Made by a program: the position numbers and the translations under genes | Notes under the pieces: model-generated | The model's database searches: none | The model's input: only the letters and a program-made list of their open reading frames with translations | What the model was told of the DNA's origin: nothing | Shown here: in pieces, positions 8,568-17,899 of the stretch | How the letters are laid out: the number at the start of each line of letters is the position of its first letter | Numbering within the stretch: position 1 is the first letter of the stretch | DNA from: Bdellovibrio bacteriovorus | GTDB lineage: Bacteria > Bdellovibrionota > Bdellovibrionia > Bdellovibrionales > Bdellovibrionaceae | Direction: 5' to 3' | DNA: 64,000 nucleotides | Assembly: GCF_025558485.1 (NCBI RefSeq) | Contig: NZ_CP102930.1 | Coordinates: 2,790,001-2,854,000 of the forward strand

Positions 8568-10400
8568 TTAACCGATCAAGCCCTTCAGCTCGACTTCAAA
8601 ATTCTGCTGATCTTCCATGGCCTGCAACATTGTTGATTCCAGATCGTCAATGGCGCCGCTGATCTCGTGCAGTTCTTTCGACAGACCTGCAGCTTTATCT
8701 CCGGCTGCCGTCATCAAAGTTTCATTTAAAGAATCTCTTTTTTTGGTCAGATCGGCAATCTTCTTGTCGCAGTCCTCAATCAGCTTCTGGGCCCTCTTGA
8801 TCTGCGTTTCGATGCGTTTACGCTCTTCTTTGTAGTTGAATTTCGGACTTTCTGTCTCTTTTGCGGAAATAACCCTTTGAGACGGGTTAAAAGCCTCTTC
8901 CTGACGCTCGGCCAGGAAGCCTTTCTGCAAGCTCCAAACATATTCGTCGTAAGTGCCGGGATATAAAGTCAGTTTACCGTTATTTACTTCCAGAATCTTG
9001 TTGGCCACACGTCCAATAAAGCCGCGGTCGTGACTGACTGTGATGATGGTGCCTTCATATCTTTCAAGTGCCGTGGTCAAAGCCTCCACAGTGTCAAAAT
9101 CCAGATGATTCGTTGGTTCATCCAGCAACAGCAGCGGGGATTTTTGCAAAAGAATCTGTCCTAAGGCCACGCGGGATTTTTCTCCACCGGAAAGAACTTT
9201 GACTTTCTTGTGAACATTATCACCAGAGAACAATAAACTTCCGGCGATGTTCAGAACATCCTGCTGCGTGACTTCCTTATGTGCGGCAGAGGCCATGGCC
9301 TCCAACACAGAATGTTCCGGATTCAAAGCCTCAGGCGTGTGCTGGGCAAAGTACGAAAAGCTGACCTGATGCCCCCATTTGATAGAGCCATTGACCAAGG
9401 GGATTTGTTCCCCCAGTGACTTCAACAAGGTGGACTTGCCGGCGCCATTGAGTCCAACAATACCTAAGTGATTTCCACGCTCTAGGCGGACAGAGACATC
9501 CTTCAAGATTACTTTTTCACCGTAACCGCAATCGACGTGTTCCACTTCCAGAATCATCTTTCCTGTCGGCACGGCCGGAGGAATATGGATGTGGGAGTGG
9601 GTTGGGGCCGCCTTCATTTCGATGACTTCCATTTTTTCCAGAGCTTTTAGTCGGCTTTGTGCCTGACGGGCTTTGGTGGCCTTGGCGCCAAAGCGGGTGA
9701 CAAAGTCCATGATGGATTTACGTTTGGCCTGCTGGCTGAGGATTTGTTTCTGCAAAATCTCATTCAGCATTTGTTTTTGTTCAAAGTAGTCATCCAGACT
9801 GCCCGGGAATTTCACAATATCGCCGGATTCCACTTCCAAAATATGGTCCGTCACACGGCGAAGGAATTCGCGGTCGTGCGAGATTAACAAAAATGCGCCC
9901 TTAAATTCCTGAAGAAAATTTTCCAGAACCAGCAGGGTTTCCAGATCCAAAAAGTTCGTCGGTTCATCCAGCAACAACAGATTGGGTTCCTGTCCGATCA
10001 GGAATAAAAGCTTCACGCGCATGCGATAGCCGCCACTAAGCTGTTTCAGGTGGGATTGAAAGTGCGCCTCGGTCAGTCCCAGTTTCAGGCCGAACTGCTT
10101 CAGTTCCCACAGGGGCTTAAGGCAGTTCTTTTCCAGATATTCTTCCACCTTTTGATCCACGTTCCAGTCGGATTCCTGCTCCAGATAGCCCAGACGCAGT
10201 TGTTGGGACTTGGTGACCAGTCCTTCATCAAGATGTTCCTGATCGACCAGAATTTTAAAAAGTGTGGACTTGCCGGCGCCGTTTGGACCAATCACGCCGA
10301 CATGTTCACCCTCGTTGATGGCAAACGTGGCGTCGTCAAAAAGAACTTTGGAACCAAAGGCCTTGTGGCCGGATTGCAATTGTAAAAGCGTGATACCCAT
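8568..10400 (-). CDS. ABC-F ATPase, Uup-like
   Basis: A 610-residue soluble protein with two ABC domains: Walker A GPNGAGKST and GLNGAGKST, signatures LSGGYRMRV and LSGGEKSRV, and two LLLDEPTN motifs. A basic interdomain linker precedes residue 300. The final 70 residues form a two-helix coiled coil as in Uup, a DNA- and ribosome-binding member of the family. The start at 10400 (MGITLL) begins one base after the panD stop codon; the longer frame to 10499 lies inside panD and is not credible. The unusual position at the end of a CoA-synthesis operon implies co-transcription, not a shared pathway. Confidence 0.88.
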   Translation of the reverse strand: MGITLLQLQSGHKAFGSKVLFDDATFAINEGEHVGVIGPNGAGKSTLFKILVDQEHLDEGLVTKSQQLRLGYLEQESDWNVDQKVEEYLEKNCLKPLWELKQFGLKLGLTEAHFQSHLKQLSGGYRMRVKLLFLIGQEPNLLLLDEPTNFLDLETLLVLENFLQEFKGAFLLISHDREFLRRVTDHILEVESGDIVKFPGSLDDYFEQKQMLNEILQKQILSQQAKRKSIMDFVTRFGAKATKARQAQSRLKALEKMEVIEMKAAPTHSHIHIPPAVPTGKMILEVEHVDCGYGEKVILKDVSVRLERGNHLGIVGLNGAGKSTLLKSLGEQIPLVNGSIKWGHQVSFSYFAQHTPEALNPEHSVLEAMASAAHKEVTQQDVLNIAGSLLFSGDNVHKKVKVLSGGEKSRVALGQILLQKSPLLLLDEPTNHLDFDTVEALTTALERYEGTIITVSHDRGFIGRVANKILEVNNGKLTLYPGTYDEYVWSLQKGFLAERQEEAFNPSQRVISAKETESPKFNYKEERKRIETQIKRAQKLIEDCDKKIADLTKKRDSLNETLMTAAGDKAAGLSKELHEISGAIDDLESTMLQAMEDQQNFEVELKGLIG

Positions 10401-10401
10401 A

Positions 10402-10776
10402 CTATTTGTTGTTCTTGCGGTCTTCTTTGCGTTTTTCGACAGCTTTGTTTTTGCCGTTGACGAAAACCACAGTGGGCTCGTGTTTCTTGCCTTCTTCAAG
10501 GCTCATTCCACAGTAAGAGCAGATGATCACCAGATCGCCTTTTTGCACATGGCGGGCGGCGGCTCCGTTCAGGCAGATTTCGCCTTTTTTGCCTTTGATC
10601 ACGTAGGTTGAAAAGCGCGCACCGTTGTTGCAATTGTAGATATCCACGCGTTCGTTAATCAGTAAACCTGAAGCTTTGATCAGATCCGGACAGATACTCA
10701 CAGAGCCTTCGTAGTTCAGATCAGCGCCAGTCACAGTAGCACGGTGGATTTTGGTTCTAAGCATTGAGATGTTCAT
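10402..10776 (-). CDS. panD: Aspartate 1-decarboxylase
   Basis: PanD makes beta-alanine from L-aspartate for pantothenate synthesis. It is made as a proenzyme that cuts itself to create a pyruvoyl cofactor. The cleavage site is present as Gly24-Ser25 in the YEGS context, at the same position as in E. coli PanD. Other family marks are KIHRATVT near the start and NGAAARHVQKGD. At 124 residues it has normal length plus a basic tail. It follows coaX by nine bases in the pantothenate/CoA operon, so it supplies the second substrate for PanC encoded upstream. Confidence 0.95.
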   Translation of the reverse strand: MNISMLRTKIHRATVTGADLNYEGSVSICPDLIKASGLLINERVDIYNCNNGARFSTYVIKGKKGEICLNGAAARHVQKGDLVIICSYCGMSLEEGKKHEPTVVFVNGKNKAVEKRKEDRKNNK

Positions 10777-10785
10777 AAGTATTCC

Positions 10786-11556
10786 TTAAGCGTTATGTTG
10801 AAGCGCGATCAGCATGCCCTTGAGCACAAGGTCAGGGACAATTTCATCAAAAACTTTTTCTTTTTCAAATAAATACGAGAAGCCGCCAGTACCGACGACC
10901 ATCGGTTTTTCACCCTGGAAACATTCTTTGGTGATTCTTTCCGTCAGTTCCTTGATGGTCCCTAAGTGGCCATAGTACAGACCGGATTGAATGCTTTCGA
11001 TCGTGGATCGGCCCAGTGCCTCGTGCATGGAAACAATTTCCACAGAAGGCAGCTTGGCGGTTTTGCTTTCCAGGGCCTCCATACAAAGGCGCAGACCGGC
11101 GACAATGGAACCACCCAGATAGTCCTTTTCCTTGGTGACGGCACAGAAGGTGGTGGCGGTGCCCAGATCCACCAGAATCAGATTTTTTCCAGGGTACAGA
11201 TGAGTGGCTGCGATGGAGTTGGCAATGCGGTCTGCACCGACCTCCAGAGGGTTACGGTACTTAATCTTTAAACCGGTTTTAACCCCGGCTTGCAGGATGA
11301 ACGGATTGATATTGAAATACTTCATGCAGGCACCGCGAAGAGAATAGATCACTTCGGGAACCACACTACAGATCGCGATCTGCTTGATTTTAGCCGGATC
11401 AAAGCCGTTTTCACGAATGGCTGTGCGCAGGAAGATGCCGGTTTCATCTGAAGAAGCTCCGCTTTTGGAGTTCTTGCGGAACGAAAGGACCATTTTGTCC
11501 TGTTCAAAAAGTCCGGCATAGATTTGGGTGTTACCCACATCAAGACACAAAATCAT
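10786..11556 (-). CDS. coaX: Type III pantothenate kinase
   Basis: CoaX phosphorylates pantothenate with ATP, the first step of CoA synthesis, and unlike CoaA is not feedback-inhibited by CoA. The 256-residue protein shows the ASKHA-fold motifs DVGNT (residues 6-10), [12 protein letters not shown] and a late GTGGF. The ATG overlaps the end of coaBC by four bases, indicating translational coupling. No CoaA-type kinase is seen in the window, so this is the likely route in this organism. Confidence 0.94.
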   Translation of the reverse strand: MILCLDVGNTQIYAGLFEQDKMVLSFRKNSKSGASSDETGIFLRTAIRENGFDPAKIKQIAICSVVPEVIYSLRGACMKYFNINPFILQAGVKTGLKIKYRNPLEVGADRIANSIAATHLYPGKNLILVDLGTATTFCAVTKEKDYLGGSIVAGLRLCMEALESKTAKLPSVEIVSMHEALGRSTIESIQSGLYYGHLGTIKELTERITKECFQGEKPMVVGTGGFSYLFEKEKVFDEIVPDLVLKGMLIALQHNA

Positions 11557-12827
11557 AAACTATCCTTTGGCATAAGAACACGAATCAGTTCGCTGGTCAG
11601 TTGATCCAGATTGTCGCAGGCGACATATCCCTGATGATTGTACAGGGTGAACTTGTGAGTGCGTTTAACAATATCAATTTCACTAAGGTCATTGTGAACC
11701 ACAAAGTCCGCCTTGGAATTGGCAAAAAGCTTTTCCACAGCAGCCGTTCTTTGTTCGGGACTGGCATGACTGGTCAGTTTGAAGGCGATCACCTTCAGGT
11801 CCTTATTCAATGAATAATCCTTCAGGCGATCCACGATCTTGTGATTGCGCTTCAGATGGATCTGCATTGAGTCCGCGTCAGAGCTGACTTTTTTCACCTC
11901 AAACGGCTTGTACTGCTGTCCGTTGACCTCGATCGTGTCCACGGAATAATCACTGACAGCGGCGGCATGAATCACATGTGTGAAACTTTCAGTGGAAAGA
12001 TAGTGCTTTATCTTTTCATCCAAAGTGGCGAAGCTGACAAAAAGGTCTCGGCGGCCAACGTGTTCAGATTTCGGCGAGCCGTGCGCCTGCAACAGCGTCA
12101 CGTCAAAACCCATCTCTGTCATGTATTCAGCCAAAGCAATGCCAGTACGGCCAGAGCTGAGATTGCTGATCACGCGCACGGTGTCGATAGGTTCCTGAGT
12201 GCCTCCGGCTGTGACCAGAACTTTGACCTTGGAAAGAGCAGAGGACTTCGGTGCCGCAGAAGCTTTGGGTTCATCGGCTGCAGGCTTTTGATGAAGAGCT
12301 TCCAGTGTGAGCTTCAGAATCAAATCCGGCTCCAGCAGTTTTCCCCAGCCTTCTTCCCCGCAAGCAAGAATACCCGAAGCGGTGTCCAGAATTTGCAACC
12401 CCATCTCTTTTAAAGCCGTCAGGGACTTCTGTGTCACAGGGTGCAGGTACATGCTGGTGTTCATGGCCGGAGCAATCAGGAAAGGCTTTTTAAAGTCGTG
12501 AGCCAGAAACAGCGTTTGAATCAGATCATCGCCCACACCCTGAGCAGCCTTATTCAGAAAATTGGCTGTGGCCGGTGCGACCAGAATCAGATCTGCCCAT
12601 CTCATCAGATGAATATGATCCATGACGTTGCCTGCGGCATACATGTCGCTAACGACAGGGCGTCCGGTCAGGCCTTCCAAAGTGGCATTGCCAACAAATT
12701 TCAAGGCTGACGGCGACGCCACCACCTGCACTTCACAGTTGTTTTGCACAAGACGTGAAATCACATGGCAGGCTTTGTAACAGGCGATAGAGCCCGTCAT
12801 CATAAAAAGAACTTTAGATTTGGACAT
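11553..12827 (-). CDS. coaBC: Bifunctional phosphopantothenoylcysteine decarboxylase/synthetase
   Basis: The 424-residue fusion carries out two steps of CoA synthesis. The N-terminal CoaC flavoprotein (about 1-180) shows [10 protein letters not shown], the catalytic-histidine region DHIHL, PAMNTSM and the active-site cysteine loop [11 protein letters not shown]. The C-terminal CoaB part (about 205-424) has [25 protein letters not shown] and a VVHNDLS near the end. A low-complexity Ala/Lys linker joins them. It overlaps panC by 14 bases and coaX by four bases in the same operon, fitting stepwise use of PanC and CoaX products. Confidence 0.95.
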   Translation of the reverse strand: MSKSKVLFMMTGSIACYKACHVISRLVQNNCEVQVVASPSALKFVGNATLEGLTGRPVVSDMYAAGNVMDHIHLMRWADLILVAPATANFLNKAAQGVGDDLIQTLFLAHDFKKPFLIAPAMNTSMYLHPVTQKSLTALKEMGLQILDTASGILACGEEGWGKLLEPDLILKLTLEALHQKPAADEPKASAAPKSSALSKVKVLVTAGGTQEPIDTVRVISNLSSGRTGIALAEYMTEMGFDVTLLQAHGSPKSEHVGRRDLFVSFATLDEKIKHYLSTESFTHVIHAAAVSDYSVDTIEVNGQQYKPFEVKKVSSDADSMQIHLKRNHKIVDRLKDYSLNKDLKVIAFKLTSHASPEQRTAAVEKLFANSKADFVVHNDLSEIDIVKRTHKFTLYNHQGYVACDNLDQLTSELIRVLMPKDSL

Positions 12828-13569
12828 TGTCGATCAACCTCACATCCCCGAGTCTGGCGGCAACGAAGCGGCGGGTTCCCACATCCGTTACGTAATCGAC
12901 GATAAAACCTTGAGCATTGAGTTTTTCAGCCGCCTCTTCAGCGGTCTTGCTTTCACTGATGGCCTTGTAAATTGCCGGGGCCTTCAGACGTTCCGCCGAA
13001 GTCAGGCGCACATTGCGGGAACTTTTTGCCAGGCCGTCCTCTTCACGAACGGTGGCAACCGGCACGATTTGCAGATCCATAAAGAAACTTTCCACCATAC
13101 CCTGAATCAGAGTCATTTGCTGGAAGTCCTTTTCTCCAAAATAGGCATGCGTCGGGGCCACGATATTAAATAGTTTCATGACGACAGACAAAACCCCGTC
13201 GAAATGTCCCGGACGGTGCGCCCCATCGAGCAGATTGGAATAACTGTTTTCGGAAACTTTATAGCGATAGTTGTCCGGGTACATGTCATCGTAGCGGGGG
13301 CAGAAAATGGCATCGACGTTGTTGGCCTCTGCCATGGCCAGATCCTGTTCCCATGTTTTTGGATATTTATCCAGATCATTTGTATCGTTGAACTGAGTGG
13401 GGTTCACAAAGATGGACAGTACCACCACATCATTGTTCTTGCGGGCTTGCTTTAGCAGTTCCTCATGCCCGGAATGTAAAGCGCCCATCGTGGGCACAAA
13501 GCCCACAGAGCCTTTTTGCTGCTTTCGCCAGGCGTGAAACTCCTGCGGAGATCTAAGAACTACGGTCAT
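12814..13569 (-). CDS. panC: Pantothenate synthetase
   Basis: PanC joins pantoate and beta-alanine with ATP to give pantothenate. Motifs include PTMGALHSGH for ATP binding, SIFVNPTQFN, the pantoate/ATP pocket YFGEKDFQQ and the KSSRN loop replacing the KMSKS signature. At 251 residues it is about 30 shorter than many family members, mainly at the C-terminal domain, but all catalytic motifs are present. The start overlaps the panB stop by four bases. Confidence 0.95.
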   Translation of the reverse strand: MTVVLRSPQEFHAWRKQQKGSVGFVPTMGALHSGHEELLKQARKNNDVVVLSIFVNPTQFNDTNDLDKYPKTWEQDLAMAEANNVDAIFCPRYDDMYPDNYRYKVSENSYSNLLDGAHRPGHFDGVLSVVMKLFNIVAPTHAYFGEKDFQQMTLIQGMVESFFMDLQIVPVATVREEDGLAKSSRNVRLTSAERLKAPAIYKAISESKTAEEAAEKLNAQGFIVDYVTDVGTRRFVAARLGDVRLIDNVQI

Positions 13570-14357
13570 GAGTAGCTCTCTTTCTCAGTTGGGAAGGAGC
13601 CATCAGTGACTTCCCTGTGGTACTGGTTAAAGGCATTCTTCATTGCATCGAATCCGTTAAAGAAGGTCTTTACAAATTTCGGTTTGAATCCCTGATTCAT
13701 GCCCAGCATGTCTTGTAGTACAAGGACTTGTCCGTCACAGTCAGGTCCTGCGCCAATACCAATGGTGGGAATTTCAAGGGAAGCCGTGATGTCTTTCGCC
13801 AGCTTGGAAGGCACGCATTCCAGCACGACAGAGAAAGCCCCGGCATCCTGCAATTGCAAAGCATGTTCTTTGATGACTTTTTGAGCCTTTTCATCGCGAC
13901 CCTGAACTTTAAATCCGCCCAGTTGATTTACGGATTGCGGAGTCAGTCCCAGATGAGCCATCACTGGCACGCCGGAATCGACAAGGTGACGAACCAGTTC
14001 GATATTGCCAGCGCCACCTTCAAGTTTGACCGCGTGCGCCCCGGCTTTCATGATTTTTTCAACGTAGTTCATATTCGCAGTCAGTCCCTTGCGATAGCTT
14101 AGGAAGGGCAGATCGCCAACAACGAACTTTTCTCCGGCGCCACGAACCACGGCTTCTGTATGCAGTGCCATCATATCCACCGAGGCATTCAGAGTTGTTT
14201 TGTGCCCGTGCATGACCATCGCCAAAGAGTCGCCGACCAGCAGACAGTCCACATCGCTTTCCGCCAGAATGCGCGCGAAAGAGTAGTCGTAACAGGTGAT
14301 CATGGAGATCTTTTGTTTTTTAGTTTTCTTATCGTGGAAATCAAGGATGGTTTTCAT
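13566..14357 (-). CDS. panB: 3-methyl-2-oxobutanoate hydroxymethyltransferase
   Basis: PanB transfers a hydroxymethyl group from methylene-tetrahydrofolate to 2-oxoisovalerate, giving ketopantoate. The TIM-barrel motifs are ITCYDYSFA, the metal-binding LLVGDSLAMVMHG, VKLEGG, HLGLTPQS, the catalytic glutamate in VLECVP and IGIGAGPDCDGQ. The length (263) is typical. It lies seven bases after the PanG-like reductase gene and overlaps panC by four bases, so ketopantoate producer and consumer are adjacent. Confidence 0.95.
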   Translation of the reverse strand: MKTILDFHDKKTKKQKISMITCYDYSFARILAESDVDCLLVGDSLAMVMHGHKTTLNASVDMMALHTEAVVRGAGEKFVVGDLPFLSYRKGLTANMNYVEKIMKAGAHAVKLEGGAGNIELVRHLVDSGVPVMAHLGLTPQSVNQLGGFKVQGRDEKAQKVIKEHALQLQDAGAFSVVLECVPSKLAKDITASLEIPTIGIGAGPDCDGQVLVLQDMLGMNQGFKPKFVKTFFNGFDAMKNAFNQYHREVTDGSFPTEKESYS

Positions 14358-14364
14358 ATTGGCC

Positions 14365-15087
14365 TCACTTTCGCGGATACTCGGGCCAGAGTGTTTCTAG
14401 AAAGGCTTTGTAAATTGCCTGATAGGGATCGTTGTTCAAAGCATTCAGATTCTTTTCAACTGTCACAGCATCTTTTCTTGCCAGCGGGCCGGTGAAGGCC
14501 TCGTCAGGATTTGCCAAAGTATTTTCGATGACTTTTTCGACATAAGGTCTGGCGGCACTCACAGGTATTTTCATTTCGGCAAAGCCTTCGAGCATCTTGG
14601 CAATCAACAGCGTGGTGAAGTTTCCACCAAGAACACAGAGGGCGTGGTAGCGGGCTTTTTCAAAAGCAAAGACAGAGGAAAAAGAATTTGGCAGTCCGGG
14701 CAGGGCTTCTCTCAGCTCATCACATCCGGTCAGTGCGAAATGAATATGTTGATAGACTTTCAGATCATAAAGATCCGTTCCGAAAGTCATCAGTGGATGA
14801 GCAGCAATCATCCCGTTGAAGTAAAGGGCCCCTGAAAAATGCACCAGCACCTTGTCGTCGAAGTTTTTAAGGTGTTCGCTGTAAAAAACCTCTAAAGCGG
14901 AATCACTGATGGCCACCAGAATGTGGGTGGCGCCAGCGGCCTTGGCTTGAAATTCAGAAGCACTCTGGTTGCGGTCCCAGGTGGTGAAGTTTAAATTAAG
15001 AAGTTGGAAATAGTGTGCGAAATGTCGGGCGACACGGCCTGCACCAATAATAAGATAAGAATAAGATAACGTCGTAGTCGCATTCAT
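14365..15087 (-). CDS. Rossmann/DUF2520-type reductase, probable PanG-like ketopantoate reductase
   Basis: A 240-residue NAD(P)-binding protein. The N-terminus has the dinucleotide fold IIGAGRVARHFA, followed by a helical C-terminal dimerisation domain with HFSGAL and AHPLMTFG, as in the DUF2520 family. PanB makes ketopantoate and PanC needs pantoate, and no PanE or IlvC gene is seen in the operon. This first gene is therefore the best candidate for the missing reduction. PanG, an alternative ketopantoate reductase described in Francisella, is recalled to be of this kind. The role is inferred from position and fold; direct homology to PanG was not tested. Confidence 0.7.
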   Translation of the reverse strand: MNATTTLSYSYLIIGAGRVARHFAHYFQLLNLNFTTWDRNQSASEFQAKAAGATHILVAISDSALEVFYSEHLKNFDDKVLVHFSGALYFNGMIAAHPLMTFGTDLYDLKVYQHIHFALTGCDELREALPGLPNSFSSVFAFEKARYHALCVLGGNFTTLLIAKMLEGFAEMKIPVSAARPYVEKVIENTLANPDEAFTGPLARKDAVTVEKNLNALNNDPYQAIYKAFLETLWPEYPRK

Positions 15088-15392
15088 ATAGTTGGGTACC
15101 TGTCTTTTAAGGGATCAAGTCCTATGTAATAGTCGCAACCTAGCATAATTCTAACAGATATCAACCAAACAAAGCCTCGGAGCCCGAACCGGGCACTGAC
15201 GTAAGTCTATGATTTTTGAAGGTTATTGGTTCATACATAAGATATTCTTCGAGTAAATACTTTAAATTAAAAGGCTTTTTGGTGATTTTGAGTATTTAAT
15301 ATATCTTATAATAGATGATTAAATATGTTTTTGATATTCTATAGTAGATCTATATATGTCTTTTTAATCTATTATAAGATATAATAAAAACC
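15088..15392. other. AT-rich spacer at left edge of the Fic module
   Basis: No gene is visible in these 305 bases. The first half holds the presumed promoter of the pantothenate operon (minus strand) and a small GCCCG/CGGGC hairpin (15182-15194). From about 15200 the DNA becomes strongly AT-rich, unlike its neighbours, and contains the operator-like repeats described next. The composition break suggests that the Fic module arrived by transfer; no flanking direct repeat was found by eye. Confidence 0.6.
15301..15385 (+). promoter_or_regulatory. Operator/promoter of the mobile mystery module
   Basis: A 16-base sequence (15301-15316, beginning ATATCTTATAA) is repeated as its exact reverse complement at 15367-15382, with a 50-base spacer. 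Each arm is itself nearly palindromic. The right arm runs into a -10 box TATAAT (15380-15385), so a bound repressor would block transcription. The ATG at 15393 is only seven bases from this box and lacks a Shine-Dalgarno site, so the mRNA may be leaderless. Autoregulation by the HTH protein is inferred. Confidence 0.6.
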
Positions 15393-15869
15393 ATGAGAAC
15401 AAACAAAGCTCTGATCAAAACACAGCGACGAAGTTTGGATGAAAAGCTGAAGTCTTTTCGATCTGCACGCACAGTCATCAACCCCAAATCAGGGTGGGTG
15501 AAGGCTATTCGTGAATCTTTGGGAATGACCTCGCAACAGCTTGCAGAGCGTATGGGCATTCAACAGTCCGGGGTCAGTTTGCTGGAACAGCGTGAAGTTG
15601 AAAAAAAAGTCACGCTTGAGACTTTGCAACGAGCGGCTCATGCGATGGGGTGTGAACTGGTGTATGCGCTGGTTCCCAAAGACAGCCTTGAAAAATTAGT
15701 GGATGAGCAATCCAAAGTGGCGGCGGAAAAAATTCTGGGTAAGACACTGCATACGATGGAACTTGAACAGCAGCGCGCGGGCAAGGCGGAAACCGATCTG
15801 CACTTTATCGAGCTTGCGACAGAGCTGAAAAACAAACTCGACAACCGCCTGTGGAGGAAGAAACCATGA
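15393..15869 (+). CDS. Mobile mystery protein A (HTH regulator)
   Basis: A 158-residue cytoplasmic protein with a Xre-like helix-turn-helix at about residues 44-68 (GMTSQQLAERMGIQQSGVS). The basic N-terminus (RTNKALIKTQRRSLDEKL) and a charged helical C-terminus fit mobile mystery protein A, a family always paired with the Fic-domain protein B and often found in mobile contexts. It probably represses its own promoter through the inverted repeat upstream and may act as the antitoxin. The stop codon overlaps the next start (ATGA), which indicates translational coupling. Confidence 0.85.
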   Translation: MRTNKALIKTQRRSLDEKLKSFRSARTVINPKSGWVKAIRESLGMTSQQLAERMGIQQSGVSLLEQREVEKKVTLETLQRAAHAMGCELVYALVPKDSLEKLVDEQSKVAAEKILGKTLHTMELEQQRAGKAETDLHFIELATELKNKLDNRLWRKKP

Positions 15870-16465
15870 GTTTTCAACTTGAATACCCACCAGGGGCGAC
15901 GCCGCTGAATCCGAATGAACTGGCGGGATTGGTGCCGACCTATATTTCGACGCAGAAGGAACTCAACGCGGTCGAGCAGGATAATATCTTACGGGGAGAG
16001 CAATGGGCCTTCAGTCGTAAAAGAAAGAATGTTCTGACAGAAAAATTCCTGCGCGAATTGCATCGCGAGATGTTTGGTCTGGTGTGGAAATGGGCGGGCA
16101 CGTATCGTACCTCCAACAAGTCCATCGGTATTGAATGGTTTCAGATTCCTGCAGAGATCAATAAGCTTCTCAGTGATATTCAGTATCAGATCACGCATGA
16201 AACTTATCCTATGGATGAAATCGCCGCCCGCTTTCATCATCGCCTGGTTTGGATTCATCCGTTTCCAAACGGCAATGGTCGTTGGGCGCGGGTGATGGCG
16301 GATGTGTTGCTGTTTTCTTTGGGCCATGAACGTTTCACTTGGGGCAGCAATCTGAACATGGGAACTTTGGGGGAACATGGCGAGGCCCGAGCCCGCTATA
16401 TTCGCAGTCTGCGTCTGGCAGACAGTCGGAACTATAAGGAACTTTTGGAGTTCGTTCGCTCTTAA
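15866..16465 (+). CDS. Mobile mystery protein B (Fic family)
   Basis: A 199-residue Fic/DOC protein, likely an AMP- or nucleotidyl-transferase acting on a host protein. The Fic loop near residue 130 is HPFPNGNGRWAR, agreeing with the active consensus HxFx(D/N)GNGRxxR including catalytic His and phosphate-binding Arg. The ATG at 15866 overlaps the regulator stop codon; the frame could open 15 bases earlier, but this start gives tight coupling. I see no clear inhibitory (S/T)xxxE(G/N) helix, so control probably comes from the partner protein. The pair resembles a toxin-antitoxin module. Confidence 0.87.
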   Translation: MSFQLEYPPGATPLNPNELAGLVPTYISTQKELNAVEQDNILRGEQWAFSRKRKNVLTEKFLRELHREMFGLVWKWAGTYRTSNKSIGIEWFQIPAEINKLLSDIQYQITHETYPMDEIAARFHHRLVWIHPFPNGNGRWARVMADVLLFSLGHERFTWGSNLNMGTLGEHGEARARYIRSLRLADSRNYKELLEFVRS

Positions 16466-16544
16466 AAGCTCTCCCGGAAAACTCCGGGGTTGCTGCGTTG
16501 CGCGGCGCTGGACTCGGCCTATGAAATGCAGGATGGTCGCTGGC

Positions 16545-17279
16545 ATGAAGTACTTATACTGGGTCGGCGCTGTCGCTGTTATTGCATTGGGTGTGTTCTT
16601 TTCCATGAACTTTCAGATTCAGGAAAAATCTATTCCGAAAATCAAATTTTCTCAGGTCGATATTCCTGAAAAGCTGGGTAAGGGCGTTTATGAGCGTCTG
16701 CGCATGGAGATCAAAAATGCTCCAGTGGTCATGCTGGGTGTGACACCAAATCAGATTGAGGATCTTGAACTGTGGAGAGGTTTTATGGAAGCCAATCAGG
16801 AGCAGGGTTCCAAGTATGACGTGATTGTTGTGGACCCCCAGCTTCCGTTTGTGGAGCTTTTTGCCTCTAATATGCGTCTGGATGTCCAAAATGAAATGGA
16901 TCGTTTTGTTGAAGGCATTAAAAATGCGCAAGCTCAGGGTTTGAGAGTTGCCGCTATCGTTCCTTATATTTATTCTTCGCAACTTGTGAAGAAGGGTCCG
17001 GCTCTTCGTTTGAAAGAAGAGCATGGCATCGACGTTACCAGTTTTTCAGTGATGAAATTCCCGGTGACGCGCGAACAGGAAGAAGGCTTCCTGCCGCTGT
17101 GTGAGCTGGATGCCGGTCGTGATTTGGCAGGCACTGGGCACTTGGGCTGTATGGTTCGCGAGATCGCGCGCAAGACCTATCGCAAAAAGTTTGAAGAAAA
17201 TAAATACTCAGGAATGATGGAGCAATCCGGCGGCAAAGACTACATCATCCTGCTAAACCGCAACGCCAGCCCCCGCTAA
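16545..17279 (+). CDS. Membrane-anchored protein of unknown function
   Basis: A 244-residue protein that begins with a signal anchor (about residues 3-20) and then a mixed alpha/beta domain without cysteines in the first half. Parallel-strand-like segments VVMLGVTP, YDVIVVDP and RVAAIVP alternate with helices, suggesting a Rossmann-like or substrate-binding-like fold, but I do not recognise the family. The ATG at 16545 was chosen because the earlier frame (from 16377) overlaps the Fic gene. A small CCCGG/CCGGG hairpin lies between this gene and the Fic gene. Confidence 0.65.
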   Translation: MKYLYWVGAVAVIALGVFFSMNFQIQEKSIPKIKFSQVDIPEKLGKGVYERLRMEIKNAPVVMLGVTPNQIEDLELWRGFMEANQEQGSKYDVIVVDPQLPFVELFASNMRLDVQNEMDRFVEGIKNAQAQGLRVAAIVPYIYSSQLVKKGPALRLKEEHGIDVTSFSVMKFPVTREQEEGFLPLCELDAGRDLAGTGHLGCMVREIARKTYRKKFEENKYSGMMEQSGGKDYIILLNRNASPR

Positions 17280-17330
17280 AGGTGCCTGGTTGTTTTATCT
17301 GGCTAACGTGCGTTAGCGAAGGGAAATGAT

Positions 17331-17891
17331 ATGAAAGCTTTGTTGGTTATATTGGGATTCTTCGCTGGCATCTCGGCTGAGGCTCGCAGCGTGATGGAGC
17401 AGCCTTGGCAAACTGCCGATGGCAGCCAGATCGTTCGCTTTGTTGAGTTCAATGGTAAGTTGACCCTGAATACACGCAGTTACTATCCGAACGGCGCTCC
17501 GTCAGATTATTTCTTTGAATTTTACATGCCTGTGCGCGGGGATGTTCAGCCGGGAGAAACCTTGCAGGGGCGTTTGCGCAGCATTGATGGATACTATGGC
17601 TGCGTGTTCGACGAACCGGCGCAGGCCAAGCTGACTACGGAAGGCACGTTGAAACTTCATTATCCACTTTTGACTTTCCATCGTGAAACCCGTTCTGTGC
17701 GTGATGGCAGCGGAGGTTATCACTATCGTCGCACTATTGACTGGAATGGCTGGGGCTGGGTGGAAAGCGTGTACCGTTTCCCGGTGGAAAAATGGCGTGT
17801 GATTTCATCTGAGTGTGTGATTGTTCAAAGAAACTGGGTGACGAACGAATTGTTCCCGGCGGCCGAAATGCCGGTGCCACGTCCACAATAG
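17331..17891 (+). CDS. Secreted protein of unknown function
   Basis: A 186-residue protein with a signal peptide ending near AEARS. The mature part is beta-rich with many aromatics (YYPNG, YFFEFY, HYRRTIDWNGWGW), two cysteines that could form one disulphide, and a C-terminal proline cluster. I do not recognise a domain. Its position 52 bases after the previous anchored protein and nine bases before the SDR gene suggests a shared transcript. Confidence 0.65.
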   Translation: MKALLVILGFFAGISAEARSVMEQPWQTADGSQIVRFVEFNGKLTLNTRSYYPNGAPSDYFFEFYMPVRGDVQPGETLQGRLRSIDGYYGCVFDEPAQAKLTTEGTLKLHYPLLTFHRETRSVRDGSGGYHYRRTIDWNGWGWVESVYRFPVEKWRVISSECVIVQRNWVTNELFPAAEMPVPRPQ

Positions 17892-17899
17892 GAGCATGC

